DNA from: Blastobasis lacticolella
Taxonomy: Eukaryota > Arthropoda > Insecta > Lepidoptera > Blastobasidae
Reading direction: 5' to 3'
DNA length: 64,000 nt
Assembly (NCBI GenBank): GCA_905147135.1
Contig: LR990056.1
Location: 8,690,001-8,754,000 of the forward strand
The first letter of the stretch is position 1. Each line of letters starts with the position of its first letter. Made by a program: the position numbers and the translations under genes. The notes under the pieces were generated by a model that saw nothing but the letters and a program-made list of their open reading frames with translations, searched no databases and was not told the origin of the DNA. Below are positions 12,001-22,000 of the stretch, piece after piece.

Positions 12001-15000
12001 CAGTCGGTTAAATATCCAAATGGTCAGGAGACAATTGTTTACTACAAACAGACGGTCGGTCCATACGTATCGTGAGGAACGAATGTATTCGCACCATCGG
12101 TTAGTTCAGCTCTTTAACAAATCTAAGATAAAATACTTCATAACAAACCGGAGCAAAACGGAAAAAATAGAAGACGGACTCCTCCGGCTTGACAGAGTCA
12201 AGTTAAGCAAAAGTTATAGCGACCTGACAAAATTGATATTTTCTCAAGCCCAAACACTCAAACTATGGTTAACATTACATATTACTTGTTTTGAAATTAA
12301 AATTTTCTTAAGTCATACTTAGGTTAGTGCGTTCTCAACATGGAACTCTCAATTCAGATATCAACTCATATATTCTGTTGCGTTACTATAAGCACTGTAC
12401 AACGACCAAATATAGGAATTTAGGACTGATTTTGTGGCCCCTGTAAAGTGTCTTTGTTCCACGTCACACATCAGCAGCCTGTAACAGCCCACTGCTGGAC
12501 TTGAGCCTGTTCTAGATGGGTGGAGGGGAATCTCGGGCAGGTTAGAAATCGCAGTTTGAAAACACGTCAGGAAACGATGACCGTTTTCTGGGACCCTATT
12601 TTAGAACCGCTTGCCTTGATTTGAATGGTTTTCAATTTTGATTTTTGGCATGAAAGTTTCGATATTTTGATGCATGATGTTGATTTTCACTATTTTTACT
12701 ACCGTACTCTTTCAGTATTCCCAGCGTGATTTAAAAAATTTACAAATTTTTATGCAGAAAATCAAAATTGAAAGCCTTTTCAAACGAGGCGATCGATTCC
12801 AAAGTAGAGCCTCTGATTTACGAAGGTCCTAGTTAATCTACCTCTTTGTAAAATACCCGTCAGTTGAGTCGAGTCGAGTCGTCAGTCAGTCGAGTGCTAC
12901 CTCTACGAACCTACCTCTTCCTTGCAGAACACAACGAGGTCTCTCTATTTGAAGTTTAACTAATCCACAGGCCAAGACCACCATCACCGTTGACGGCAAC
13001 GTCGTGACCCAAGTCCAGAAGTTTGCCAAGTCTGGTGCCACCCTCACCGTCAAGAGGGAGTACAACGGAGACCAGCTCCAAGCGGTATGTAATCCTAATC
13101 GTTTGCTACCTTTAAAGTGGTATGATTTTCATACAAATTTGATGGACCAACCATATTTTTCGATTCGTTGAAGGGTTTGACGTTTTTAATGTAGGTTTGT
13201 TTGTGCAATTGGCCGTTAGTAAATAATGTAAATATATCCAATTGAGCGTGCAATGGATTTTAGAAGTTTATAATAAAAAACAAAGTAATGAAAAAGAATA
13301 CAATAAAATCACAAAACAACGCTACCTAGCGGCGAATTGTAATTTTTTCGATTCAACTACATTCTTTCATATAATTAATATGATAGAAGTTTGTGAGCGT
13401 CGGTAGCGAGAGCGTCGGTAGCCGGGCGGTTGAGTATCCAACTTGTAAGCGAGAGGTACCGGGTTCGAATTCTGCAAATTTAGGCAACTGAATTTGTAAC
13501 CATGATCCAATCTGGTCAGGTTTCCCTGGTAGCAGGGTCACGGAGGTAGTCGCTCCACTGTAATTACCTGATCGCCAAATCCCGACGCCGATCCGAACAC
13601 CAAAGACCCCGGGCAATCGTTTTCGAGAGCACAACCGGGACATTAACGCCAAGATGATTATTTTTGTTTTTATTTTATATTATTAATATAGAAAGCCATT
13701 TGGCGTTTCATTAAATACATTTACTAAGAGTTAATTAAATAAAATTTAATAAAATATAATAGAAAATATCAAATCAATGTCAAGTCAAAGTCATGTCAAG
13801 TTATATAAAATATTGTGATATAATGGGCAAAACAATTAAATAGGAAGTGAGAGAGATAATTTTCACCATGATTAATAATTTAGTCAAACTAAAAGTTCAA
13901 GCCAAATAACTGAATGTTTACAAAAAGGGCTGACAAGGACAGATTATCCCCAGATTATTGCCATATCCACATTTTATAATTTTTACTACTGTCAGTCAAT
14001 ACGGACTTATCGTTGTCCTATTATATATGAATGAATGAAACAGACCACAAATAATTAAATAGAGATACAATATCATATTTTGTAATGACTTTGGTTCCAA
14101 GTTCAAAGTTTAATCCAAGTTCCATCTTTATCTATAAATAAGACTGTAGTGTGTTCGTGTTCTGGTAGACCTTTTCTAGGGTGCAAACCAAAGCCACAAA
14201 TAGAGTGTTACTACAGTACCCTCATGGACAAGTTAGTCCGACAATTAGACCAAGTGGAATTTCTATCCGTACCTTCTTCGTTCAGAAGCTCCACGAACAC
14301 TGTACGAATTGTCGGGAGTTGAAATTCGTCCTCCTAGGCCTTATTTTTGAAACCGCTAAGATCCACGCGAGCGCCACGTACGCTACCTATCTCTTTCACA
14401 CTTGTGGTAAGTTGCTAGAGATAAAAAAGACAAGCATTAGAAGGCGAACGCTCGCGTGGATGCGAGCGGTTTCAAAAAAAAGTCCCCAGATCGGCAAGTT
14501 TTCAGACCGAATACGCAGAGGGAATTCGGGAGAACTTACGTGGTGGGCGACATTAACCATTGCTTAATCAAAAGCACATCGATACAGTTTTTTTGTCTAG
14601 CAACTATCGAGCTGAAAGTATTTGTACGTTCATATATTCCTATACAATTATGAAACACAACAAAATAGTTGCTCAACTGAAATTTGTAGGTATGCGATAG
14701 CCCTAATCGATAATCAGAATTGGAACAGTTCGAAAAAAAAGGTGCTATAGCGCCCGTGTCGCACTAGGGCCTACAAAAACCAGCGCTGTGAGACGCCTCG
14801 CGGTTCACAGCACAAGCTGAGTGGAGTCCTTTTGCACTGGCTGCCGCTACATAACTTACCTATATGGCAAAGAGTTTTTTTTTTAACTTTGTTTGTTTTT
14901 TAACGTGCCGTGGTGTCTTGTGGCAATAAATTTTCTTATCCTTATTCAAAACTGTGTCAGAAGTAGGTATATATTTAAGCTACCTATGTAAAACCTCAGT

Positions 15001-15282
15001 TGGGATATACTGTCTCTCACTTAATATTAAAGCCGCCCACTTAGTAATTTAGTCGCCCACTCGATAACTTTGTAGACGTTCAGTGACGTGGCATATTTTA
15101 TTTTTTATCTATTCTTACGTAGCTACGTAAGACTGTGATGAGATACTGAACCTTAACAACCTGTCTAATAACCATGAGTTTACCCAAATTATCGCTTTAC
15201 CCTTATCGATACACTTTATCAATTGCAGACTATCACCGCAAGTGTTTGGGACGGCGCTGCTCGCAGATATTACAAGGCTTAA
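5980..15282 (+). CDS. cellular fatty-acid-binding protein, midgut type, copy A (4 exons)
   Basis: Cytosolic carrier of long-chain fatty acids. Exons: 5980-6055, 11585-11751, 12971-13084, 15229-15282, together 411 nt (136 residues plus stop); FABPs are usually 130-135. All introns are GT-AG (5529, 1219 and 2144 bp; phases 1, 0, 0) at the positions of the canonical four-exon lipid-binding gene. Visible hallmarks are N-terminal GKEYKLQSQENFEDFL (residues 5-20), the KPTSKLVQNGD strand, TITVDGNVVTQVQK, VKREYNGD and the C-terminal WDGAARRYYKA, which holds the R-x-Y pair (R132, Y134) that grips the fatty-acid carboxylate in this family. There is no signal peptide. The ending closely resembles Manduca midgut FABPs as I recall them. 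The start is the first ATG after the TATA/initiator. The coding sequence appears identical to copy B. Confidence 0.92.
6305..6500 (+). repeat. tRNA-headed SINE (family 1) in FABP A intron 1
   Basis: Starts GACCTGAGTGGTTCAGTTGG (A-box-like) and has GGGTTTGATTCCCGG (B-box-like). It ends with the body CAAGCTTTGC, then GGGGCTAGATGGCGCTG. It lacks about 47 bp present in the B copy. Other copies lie at 19272, 28228 and 61138. It is not a functional tRNA because the cloverleaf cannot close. Confidence 0.75.
6670..6950 (+). repeat. dispersed element with GGCCGTGTGGTGTCC start
   Basis: A ~280-bp unit between ATC-repeat edges. It is seen again at 19680-19975 and reversed at 10833-11085, 22728-22975 and 40845-41095. 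It ends in CCTGCAGTGGACTGT, a 3'-end sequence typical of RTE-mobilised lepidopteran elements, so it is likely a SINE or truncated LINE tail. Confidence 0.7.
6951..7345 (-). pseudogene. RTE-type LINE, C-terminal coding fragment
   Basis: The minus strand encodes the familiar end of an RTE ORF2: IARLKWQWTGHIARR, then WGSKVLEWRPRTGRRSVGRPP and WMRKAQNRPLWRSLG. It is open from 7309 to the stop, with six bases missing relative to the B copy in the RPPT..DDLV segment. No reverse-transcriptase catalytic core is present. It sits in FABP A intron 1. Confidence 0.8.
7816..8281. mobile_element. inverted-repeat (MITE-like) element in FABP A intron 1
   Basis: Left end CAGAGTGTAAAAAGACCGC is mirrored at the right by GCGGTCTTTTTACACCCTG. 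Complementarity continues imperfectly for about 90 bp on each side (TTCTACCCAT/ATGGGTAGAA, AACATACCCGCGG/CCGCGGGTATGTT). The interior is GC-rich and non-coding. The target duplication is probably TA but not certain. Confidence 0.75.
8729..9750 (+). repeat. dispersed element hosting the expanded minisatellite
   Basis: Begins GTGGACCCGGCGCGACTTCG and ends with the block CGTATCCTGGTTCTAAGC followed by TTGAGTTATAAAAAGTGTAA and TATATATAG. The same family occurs reversed at 46063-46268 and 62200-62320. The 270-codon open frame at 8729-9541 only reads through the repeat. Confidence 0.7.
8765..9520 (+). repeat. 11-bp minisatellite (CCTACACCTAC), about 65 units
   Basis: Tandem CCTACCCTACA-type units of exactly 11 bp. 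Because 11 is not a multiple of three, the frame-independent translation has an 11-residue period. A variant (TCCTACATCT or TCCTACACCT) recurs at 8831, 8919, 9029, 9194, 9260, 9326 and 9414, all multiples of 11 apart. Only about 110 bp remain at the corresponding site in unit B. Confidence 0.95.
10833..11085 (-). repeat. dispersed GGCCGTGTGGTGTCC element, reversed
   Basis: Reversed copy of the unit at 6670-6950, from CCCGTTGCAGTCCACTGCAG to ACACCACACGGCC. The 86-codon open frame over it is a repeat shadow. It lies in FABP A intron 1. Confidence 0.7.
11226..11425. mobile_element. palindromic MITE 1 near FABP A exon 2
   Basis: Imperfect inverted repeat: the left arm (CGATTCGAATAGATTTCAAT, then TTGGATTTTC) is mirrored by AAAATCAAAATTGAAAACCG and ATTCAATCG on the right. 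It is related to the element at 12594-12812 on the other side of exon 2. Confidence 0.6.
11440..11572 (+). repeat. RTE/SINE 3'-end fragment abutting exon 2
   Basis: ATCATCCTCATC, ACTGCTGAA-like and AACAAAGGCCGACTC blocks are typical of lepidopteran RTE-derived tails, followed by TTGAATCCATAGTGGCGC. It ends about 13 bp before the exon 2 acceptor, so the branch point and pyrimidine tract probably lie within or next to it. Confidence 0.55.
11585..11751 (+). CDS. FABP copy A exon 2
   Basis: Completes codon 26 (Glu) and encodes residues 27-81. The acceptor is AATTGCCAG (AG at 11583-11584) and the donor GTAACT at 11752. The acceptor lies only about 13 bp past a transposon-derived fragment. Confidence 0.92.
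12594..12812. mobile_element. palindromic MITE 2 in FABP A intron 2
   Basis: Left arm CCTATTTTAGAACCGCTTGC plus TTTTCAATTTTGATTTT is mirrored by AAAATCAAAATTGAAAGCC and GAGGCGATCGATTCCAAAGT. Arms are about 60 bp with a short AT-rich centre. Confidence 0.7.
12971..13084 (+). CDS. FABP copy A exon 3
   Basis: Residues 82-119, beginning AKTTITVDG and ending GDQLQA. Acceptor TAATCCACAG, donor GTATGT. Too short for simple ORF detection but unambiguous by family fit. Confidence 0.92.
13388..13655 (+). repeat. tRNA-headed SINE (family 2) in FABP A intron 3
   Basis: Head GGTAGCCGGGCGGTTGAG with B-box-like ACCGGGTTCGAATTC. The body has CATGATCCAATCTGGTCAGG and CGCTCCACTGTAATTACCTG, and it ends GAGCACAACCGGGACATTAA. 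It is internally shorter than the 44258 copy. The antisense 99-codon frame is not a gene. Confidence 0.75.
14345..14477. mobile_element. short inverted-repeat element in FABP A intron 3
   Basis: GAAACCGCTAAGATCCACGC at 14349 pairs with the reverse of CGCTCGCGTGGATGCGAGCG ending at 14473. Arms are about 25 bp around an ~80-bp core. The B copy is at about 26635-26770. Confidence 0.65.
15229..15282 (+). CDS. FABP copy A exon 4
   Basis: Residues 120-136 (TITASVWDGAARRYYKA) and TAA stop. The acceptor is TTGCAG (AG at 15227-15228). Confidence 0.92.
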   Translation, partial: TITASVWDGAARRYYKA

Positions 15283-15409
15283 GTTTTAATTTAGTTAAGA
15301 TATTTATTACTACATACAATATAATATTTTAAAACTTATCAGTATACGTTTTATTCAGTTAATCAATGTTCAGTTGAATTGCAATTCATACTTATTTTAG
15401 TATCTACAG

Positions 15410-15415
15410 AATAAA
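15410..15415 (+). terminator. polyadenylation signal candidate, FABP copy A
   Basis: AATAAA 128 bases after the stop. It is the first perfect hexamer downstream; the cleavage site is not visible. Confidence 0.5.
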
Positions 15416-15449
15416 TAATACCCATTACTTACCTATGATATCTTAACCT

Positions 15450-15829
15450 TGGCATGATAAGCCCGATTACCCCTGATGAGGTGGAGAGGTCTCTGGAACC
15501 TATAGAAACCTGGAAAACAATGGGGAGCCGGGGCATACTCTTGCTCACTGTGCTATTCAATAAGATTGTAGCTACGGGGCTTATACCTGACGCGTGGCTG
15601 TTTAATCACGCCAATCTATAAAGGCAAAGCAGTGTGCAAGAGTGCGGCAACTATCGAGGTATCAAAGTTATGAGCCACACAATAAAGCTATTCGAACGGA
15701 TTATTGACCAGATACTACGCCAGGAATGCTCCTTGTCGGAATGTCAATACGGCTTCAGGCCGGGCTGCAGCACCATGGATCCAATCTTTGCTCTCAGGGT
15801 CCTCCAGGAGTCCCATTGCAATAGGAATC
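15450..15829 (+). pseudogene. RTE-type reverse-transcriptase fragment cut by the duplication edge (A)
   Basis: Encodes ISPITPDEVERSLEP-like palm entry, then after a frameshift at about 15610 the QECGNYRGIKVMSHT, ECQYGFRPGCSTMDPIFALR and LQESHCNRN segments of an RTE-clade reverse transcriptase. It stops abruptly at the duplication breakpoint, whereas the B copy continues for about 66 more bases. Confidence 0.85.
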
Positions 15830-18809
15830 TATCTAATTCCTATGCCTGCCACAAGCAACAGTTCTGACAAACGCGTCCACGCGAAAGATCGAAAGAACGT
15901 TTCTCTCTTGTACGATTCGAATGTGGATGAGCTCCCAGCTACAGTCCTTTGAACTATGACTTGGGTCGTTCCAGAGGTATGTATATTTATGCTCTCTTGA
16001 GAGGCAACGCATTGATAGCGCCTCTATTGTTGCTGATGTCCAAAGGCGGCGGTGACCACTTTCCATTAGGTGGCCTGCTTACCTGTTCATCTGCCGTATA
16101 ATATAAAAAACCTCACCTTGTTACGTAATAAAATAAAGAATCGAAATCAGTTATCGGAGAACACCGTACGATATTAATGTGAGCGTGTGGTAACGGTATT
16201 AAAAGATTAACATTAACAAATATCGGACTTAGGTGTATTTAACAAATCGGAGATATCATGAGTTACAGAGGTTCTGCATATAGAAGTACTAGGTATTTAA
16301 AATGTCTACTCTTCTATTATTAAATAGGTATGATCTGTTTAAACTGACTTGCCTTATTTGGTGAACAAATAATGCCCAAAATCACGACTTGCCGTATCAA
16401 AAACGCTACGTATATTGTGTATAGATGTCGAAAATTATATAAGAAACACATAAAATGTGAATTTCACCGAATACTGCTGCACATTATCCTTTTAAATACA
16501 TAATTTCCTTAACCAAATAAGACAAGCTAGTTTGTACAGATGATAGTTAAGTCTGTCACCTTTGCTGATAGTTATTATCGCAATTGTCTCGCTATGTCGC
16601 GTCTCGCCCTGTGGGGCGTCGCTTCGCTAGATAACCTTTCTTCTATGTCGCGAAGTCTTGATAACTTGTAAAAATTCGTCTTATTTATCTTATAAGCGAA
16701 TATACGTAGGTGTATATTTCAACTTTGTATTAGGTGTAAATTTGCTAGTATAAGTCCATGTTGTTGACTTGCCTGTGTATTAAGCGGTTCTTTAGACAAA
16801 GATTGGCTGGTAGAGATCGCTTGCAGCGTTAATGCCGCCTTCGCTCACAACTAGTTTTGTTTTTTTCAAAACTTTTTAATGTAATTATTTTTGTGTAAGC
16901 AATAAAGAATTTATCTATCTAACTATTTAATAGAAAAACAAATTCGGTGTATGACATAGGATGGTTCAAATGGTAGTAGTAGAGGTCTCCTTAGTGGCGG
17001 GCAACGCATTGGCAGCGATGTCCATAGGCGGCGGGAACCACTTTCCATCACCGCCCGCCTGTTTGACTGCTGTATTACATAAAAAAAAATAAAGGGAGGA
17101 GGATTTTCATGATTTAAGATTGGCTAGAATTTATTTGTCATTTTACAGCAGTTGTTTCTGTCCAATAGTATCGCAGTAGCATTTTGAAATCGCGAAAACC
17201 CTCCGTCACTTCTACATGCTACAGTGACCCGTATTATATTATATTGATTAGTGCTAAGTGCTATAATCTGCACCTACTTACCTACATACATATACAACAA
17301 CTTGCAAATAGAGATTGTCAGGTGCACATTTTTTATTGATTGATATTATGTACCTTGATCTGCATTTACTGTTTCCAACTAGATAAGCTAATGTGATTCA
17401 ATTGATTGTGTTTTAATTGTATTGAATGTGATTGTGATTGGACTTTGTCCAGGATGCAGACGTTTTCCCTATAAAAATAATTCTTTCGTGCATTTCTTTG
17501 TTCCGAATTGAAGGATGACAATGATGATGATGAGAAGGATGAAAATTATAGATTTGATCCAGATTATGCTTACGACATACGGGCGCGCGAGGGCCCGGGG
17601 TCTGTCGGGACCATGAGTCAGGATTTGGTAGATCTGGTAATCACAATAGAGTCACTTCCTGTCAATGAAATAAACAGCATCCTGTTTTAGGAAGGGAGGG
17701 GAGAGGGTTCTGTGTGTTCTGTGGGTTAATATAATTTCTAATCTCTAATATTCAATAATCAAAATCGAGGTGGTATTTACAAAAACAGGAATGAGAAGGG
17801 GCACATATTGAGTGGAAAAAGCATATGTAGTTATTTCAAAGGTTGCCCAACCTCATTAGAACCTCATTAGTCATTTCAATCTATAATAAATGAGCGAGCG
17901 AATTGGCCTTTAGATACAGTGATTGTTAGAAAAGTAAGTACCTAGTTACCTACTTATCAATAAATGATCGAGCTCTTAAAACATTTGAGTACTGAAGCTC
18001 GCGTGCTCATAATAAAAATAGGTATCTGAAATTAATGAACATTTTAAATTTTTTGATAATTTAAAACATAAAAAATATAGATTTTTTGCCCTTAGAACCA
18101 TGCGTTATGTTTACGAAAAGGACTAAACCCACAAAGACTGCGACCGCATCACCGCAGCGAGATTGGTACCGTGCGGTTCATTAATACTTAATATGTTCAA
18201 CATTTTAAACTAGCAGTTCTCAGCGGTTTTCAACCACGCGCAGTTCGGTTCTCTGTAAACAATGCAATTTTCTCGCTGGAACCTTTTTTTATAAAAGGAT
18301 ATAAAGTAGCCTGTGTTACTCAGTGATAATGTAGCATTCTATAAAAAAAATTAAAATCAGTTTACTAGTTTTTGAGTTTATACATAACAAACAAAAATAC
18401 GAATGTTTTCTCTTTATGATATTAATTTATATAGACTAGGTACGTACACCGCGATTGATACACACAGGCCGGTTCTCTTAAAATAATTTTCGAGATAAAG
18501 AACACCCCAAACATTCGAGATAAATAACAAACAACATCATTATCGCAAGAGAAAAAAATTCTATATAAACAACTCTAAATATTTTCAGTTGTTTTGGGGA
18601 TATTGCGGAACATCCAAAATTACTAACTTTTACTCTTTGTATCACATAGAAGTTTTTTTTTAAGTTTTAGTTAGTCAAGTTTTCAGTATTATTTAGTTTT
18701 TGTTGTGTGGTGTTGTTCTTCAAATAAATAAAATAGCTTTATCGTTTTATTTGTGTTACCTGTTGTATCTTGTAATGAACTTATAAATCATTTCGCTTAC
18801 CTATACGTC

Positions 18810-18908
18810 TGATAAACTTTTATTGCGGTTTATCATAACCACTATCAGTTGTTTAAGCACATTGGGATTTAGTATAAAAGCAGTAAACGGATGAGACATT
18901 ATCAGTTT
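18810..18908 (+). promoter_or_regulatory. core promoter and GATA-motif cluster of FABP copy B
   Basis: Same layout as copy A: TGATAA 18810-18815, TTATCA 18830-18835, CTATCAG 18842-18848, TATAAAAG 18873-18880 and initiator TCAGT 18902-18906. Spacing is unchanged, so both genes probably share one expression pattern. Confidence 0.7.
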
Positions 18909-18947
18909 TTTTATTGATCTCTCATCGAGTCTGAACGTGAATCCAAT

Positions 18948-19023
18948 ATGGCTTACCTCGGCAAAGAATACAAACTGCAGTCCCAGGAGAACTTCGAGGA
19001 TTTCCTTAGCGCCCTGGGAGCCG
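18948..19023 (+). CDS. FABP copy B exon 1
   Basis: Residues 1-25 and one base of codon 26; donor GTAAGC at 19024. Confidence 0.92.
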
Positions 19024-22000
19024 GTAAGCGGAAGTTCAAAAGAAATAAAATCATTTTTTTTAAACTATTTATTGCACATAATAAAGAAATACGGAAAGAA
19101 AACATTGATACGACTGACACAACAGGCACTGCTTATTTCTAAAATAAATTTCTTCTATAGAAGAGAGATGTTTGGCTAAAAAAATGCAGAAACGACCTGC
19201 ACAATTAATGGTTAATTACAAAATATATAGGTACATCTTTATATATTATATCAATCTGATGAACGAGAGGCGAGACGACCTGAGTGGTTCAGTTGGTTAA
19301 CATGCCGGTCACCACGCAGAAGTCCTGGGTTTGATTCCCGGCCGAGCAGAAATTGAAATGATGAATTTTAATTTCTGTTCGGGTCTGGGTGTAGTTTGTA
19401 TAATAAGTATTTATTTTAAAAAACTATATAAGTAGTTTATCAGTTATCTAACACCCATAATACAAGCTTTGCTTACTTTGGGGCTAGATGGCGCTGTGTG
19501 AATTTGTGTAAGCATATTTATTTTACTATTTTTATCACACAATAAAGAAACACAGAGAGTTAACATAGATATAACTGACACAACAGGCACTTCTTATTTC
19601 TAAATAAATTTCTTACAGCAGGCCTACAGAAGAGAGATGTTTAGCTAGAGAAATAAGACGCGAACAATAATTCATCATCATCATCATCATCATCATTTGG
19701 CCGTGTGGTGTCCGGCAGAGTAGAATAGCACCAACCCCTTACACTCATGGTGTCGTAGAAGGCGACTAATGGTTTCGAGACAAAATATCAAGAGTCTCCG
19801 TAGTCTGGAAAATGGGCAGCAGCATTTCCCATTGTTATGTTTAAGCACTGCGATCTCCAACCCGCCTGCCAAGCGTGGATATTATGGCAATAACCTCCCC
19901 TTTCGCGGGAGATACCCTAAGTCCTGCAGTGGACTGTCACGGGCTGTGATGACCATCATCATATCAGCCAGAAGACGCTTACTGCTGGGCATAGGCCTCC
20001 ACCAGAGATCTCCACAAAGGCCGGTCCTGTGCTTTCCGCATACAGCTGGTACCTGCGATCCTTACCAGGTCGTCGGTCCACCTTGTAGGAGGCCTACCCA
20101 CGCTGCGTCTTCCGGTACGTGGTCGCCACTCGAGAACTTTACTGCCCCATTGGCCATCTGTTCTTCGAGCTATGTGCCCTGTCCACTACCACTTCAGTCT
20201 GGCAATCCTTAGAGCTATGTCGGTGGCCTTCTGTTTCGATCGCGCAATGAAACTCCGAGCATAGCTCTTTCCATTGCCCTTTGGGTAACAGTGAGCTTTC
20301 TTATAAGGCCCGCAGTGAGCGGCCACGTTTCAGTTCCGTAAGCCATCACTGGCAACACACATTGGTCAAAGACCATCGCCTTGAGACACTGCGGTAATTG
20401 GGACGAAAATATGTGGCGTAGCTTCCCGAACGCTGCCCAACCGAGTTGGATTCGTCGATCAATAATTATAAATTATATAGGAACATGTTTATATATAATA
20501 ATATCAATAAATACATACTTATACACTTACATATTACTACATAACAATATAAATACATTGATATATAATTTATCAGCAAAATATATTTTTTTATTGACAA
20601 AATGGTTTGTGTTAAATAAGTTGTTGTTAGCAGTAGTACTAAATTGGAAATAATGTAAGCTCATTCTTCTTTCTTTCCTTTTAATTTTTTTGGTTACGCT
20701 ATAATTTGTTTCCTGTTAATCTTGTATCATACTATTGCAATGCAGTTTTGCTTTTCTTTTTTTAATTTTGTTGTTACTAGCGAAGACCTGTAATTGACTT
20801 GTTGGTTCCAAAATAATATTTATTATTTTTTATACAGAGTGTAAAAAGACCGCTGGCATTAATTGAAATTCTACCCATGAAACTGAACAACTTTCCCCAA
20901 GAAACATACCCGCGGAAACTCATAGTTTAGGCAGAAATAGAGATTCTTTAAAAAAAGGTTGTATTTTTTTACTATATAATATCAAGTATCGATAACTACA
21001 TCGTTCACAATTAATTTAGACACTCAAAGTTCAAATTTAAGTTGAAATAAATGCACTTTAAGTAAAAGCACGCAATGTGCAGGCAGGCCGGCCGTGCGGG
21101 GTCAGCGGCCACTGGTCACGTGGGCAAGCGAGAGGCGTGCGCCGAACGATGTACATTTCACGTCGAACTTAATTATTTATTTTAGGTAGCGAAATTATGA
21201 AGTCAATTCCGCGGGTATGTTTCTTGGTGAAAGTTGTTCCAACCCGTTCCAAACCGTTCTAACCCTACACCACCCTACCCCTAGTTCTACCCTACCCTAC
21301 ACCTACCCTACACCTACCCTACAGCTACCCTTCACCTATCCTACAACTACCTAATACCCTACACCTACCAGCACGATATGAAATAATTTGGAATCAACCA
21401 ATGTATTTTTGTCACAAAAAAATAAGAATAAGATTATTCTATGTCCGTATCCTGGTTCTAAGCTACCTCCACTAAAAGTTTCAGCCTAAATTGGTTCAGC
21501 CGTTCTTGAGTTATAAAAAGTGTAACTAACACGACTTTCTTTTATATATATAGATTTTGTTTATACCAAGAAATAAATAATTTGACAATGACATATAGTT
21601 TAGTTATACTTCGCCGCGCCCGGGGAGCCGACAAAAAATTTAACATTTTTTTTTTCTTATATTGATTTATTAAAAAGTTATTTTATGGTACAGCTGTAAT
21701 GAAAATAGTATGGGAAATACTGTATCATTGGCGTGGAAAAATGTATCCTTAAACATATATACAACTCTACTAATATTTTAACGCACTGTTTAAAAAAGGC
21801 GCGGCCTCTCACTGAGATAGGTATGCGGTTTACGTGAGAGAGGAGAGGCTAGGGTTGCCAAAAAATTTCAGGTAAAAGGAACGAGATTTCCATTTAAGGG
21901 TGTAAAAATAATGTTTACAAATAATACATCGATTTATATTTATTTAAATGTTTGTACGAACTAATAAGTCTTTGACTAAATTCAGCAGCCTAAATTAAGA

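Larger units (their letters stand above)
2853..15829 (+). repeat. tandem segmental duplication, unit A
   Basis: First of two direct copies of one segment. It starts at CCTATGCCTGCCAC (2853; the same bases at 15839 in B) and ends at ATAGGAATC (15829; 28119 in B). Order is preserved throughout: intergenic sequence, FABP promoter, exon 1, SINE, RTE tail, inverted-repeat element, minisatellite, exons 2-4, RTE fragment. A is about 700 bp longer than B, mainly because of the expanded 11-bp minisatellite and a ~540-bp stretch (about 8222-8757) deleted in B. Confidence 0.93.
15283..18809. other. spacer between FABP copy A and copy B promoter
   Basis: Holds the RTE fragment, the duplication junction (15829/15839) and the second copy of the upstream intergenic sequence. 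Dispersed repeat cores lie near 16040 and 17030, and a reversed SINE tail at about 17577-17690. No host gene is recognised. Confidence 0.6.

Noticed and set aside
12840..12895. GTCGAGTCGAGTCG short repeat before FABP exon 3
   Set aside because: Only a few units of a simple GTCGA repeat, present in both copies, with no sign of function.
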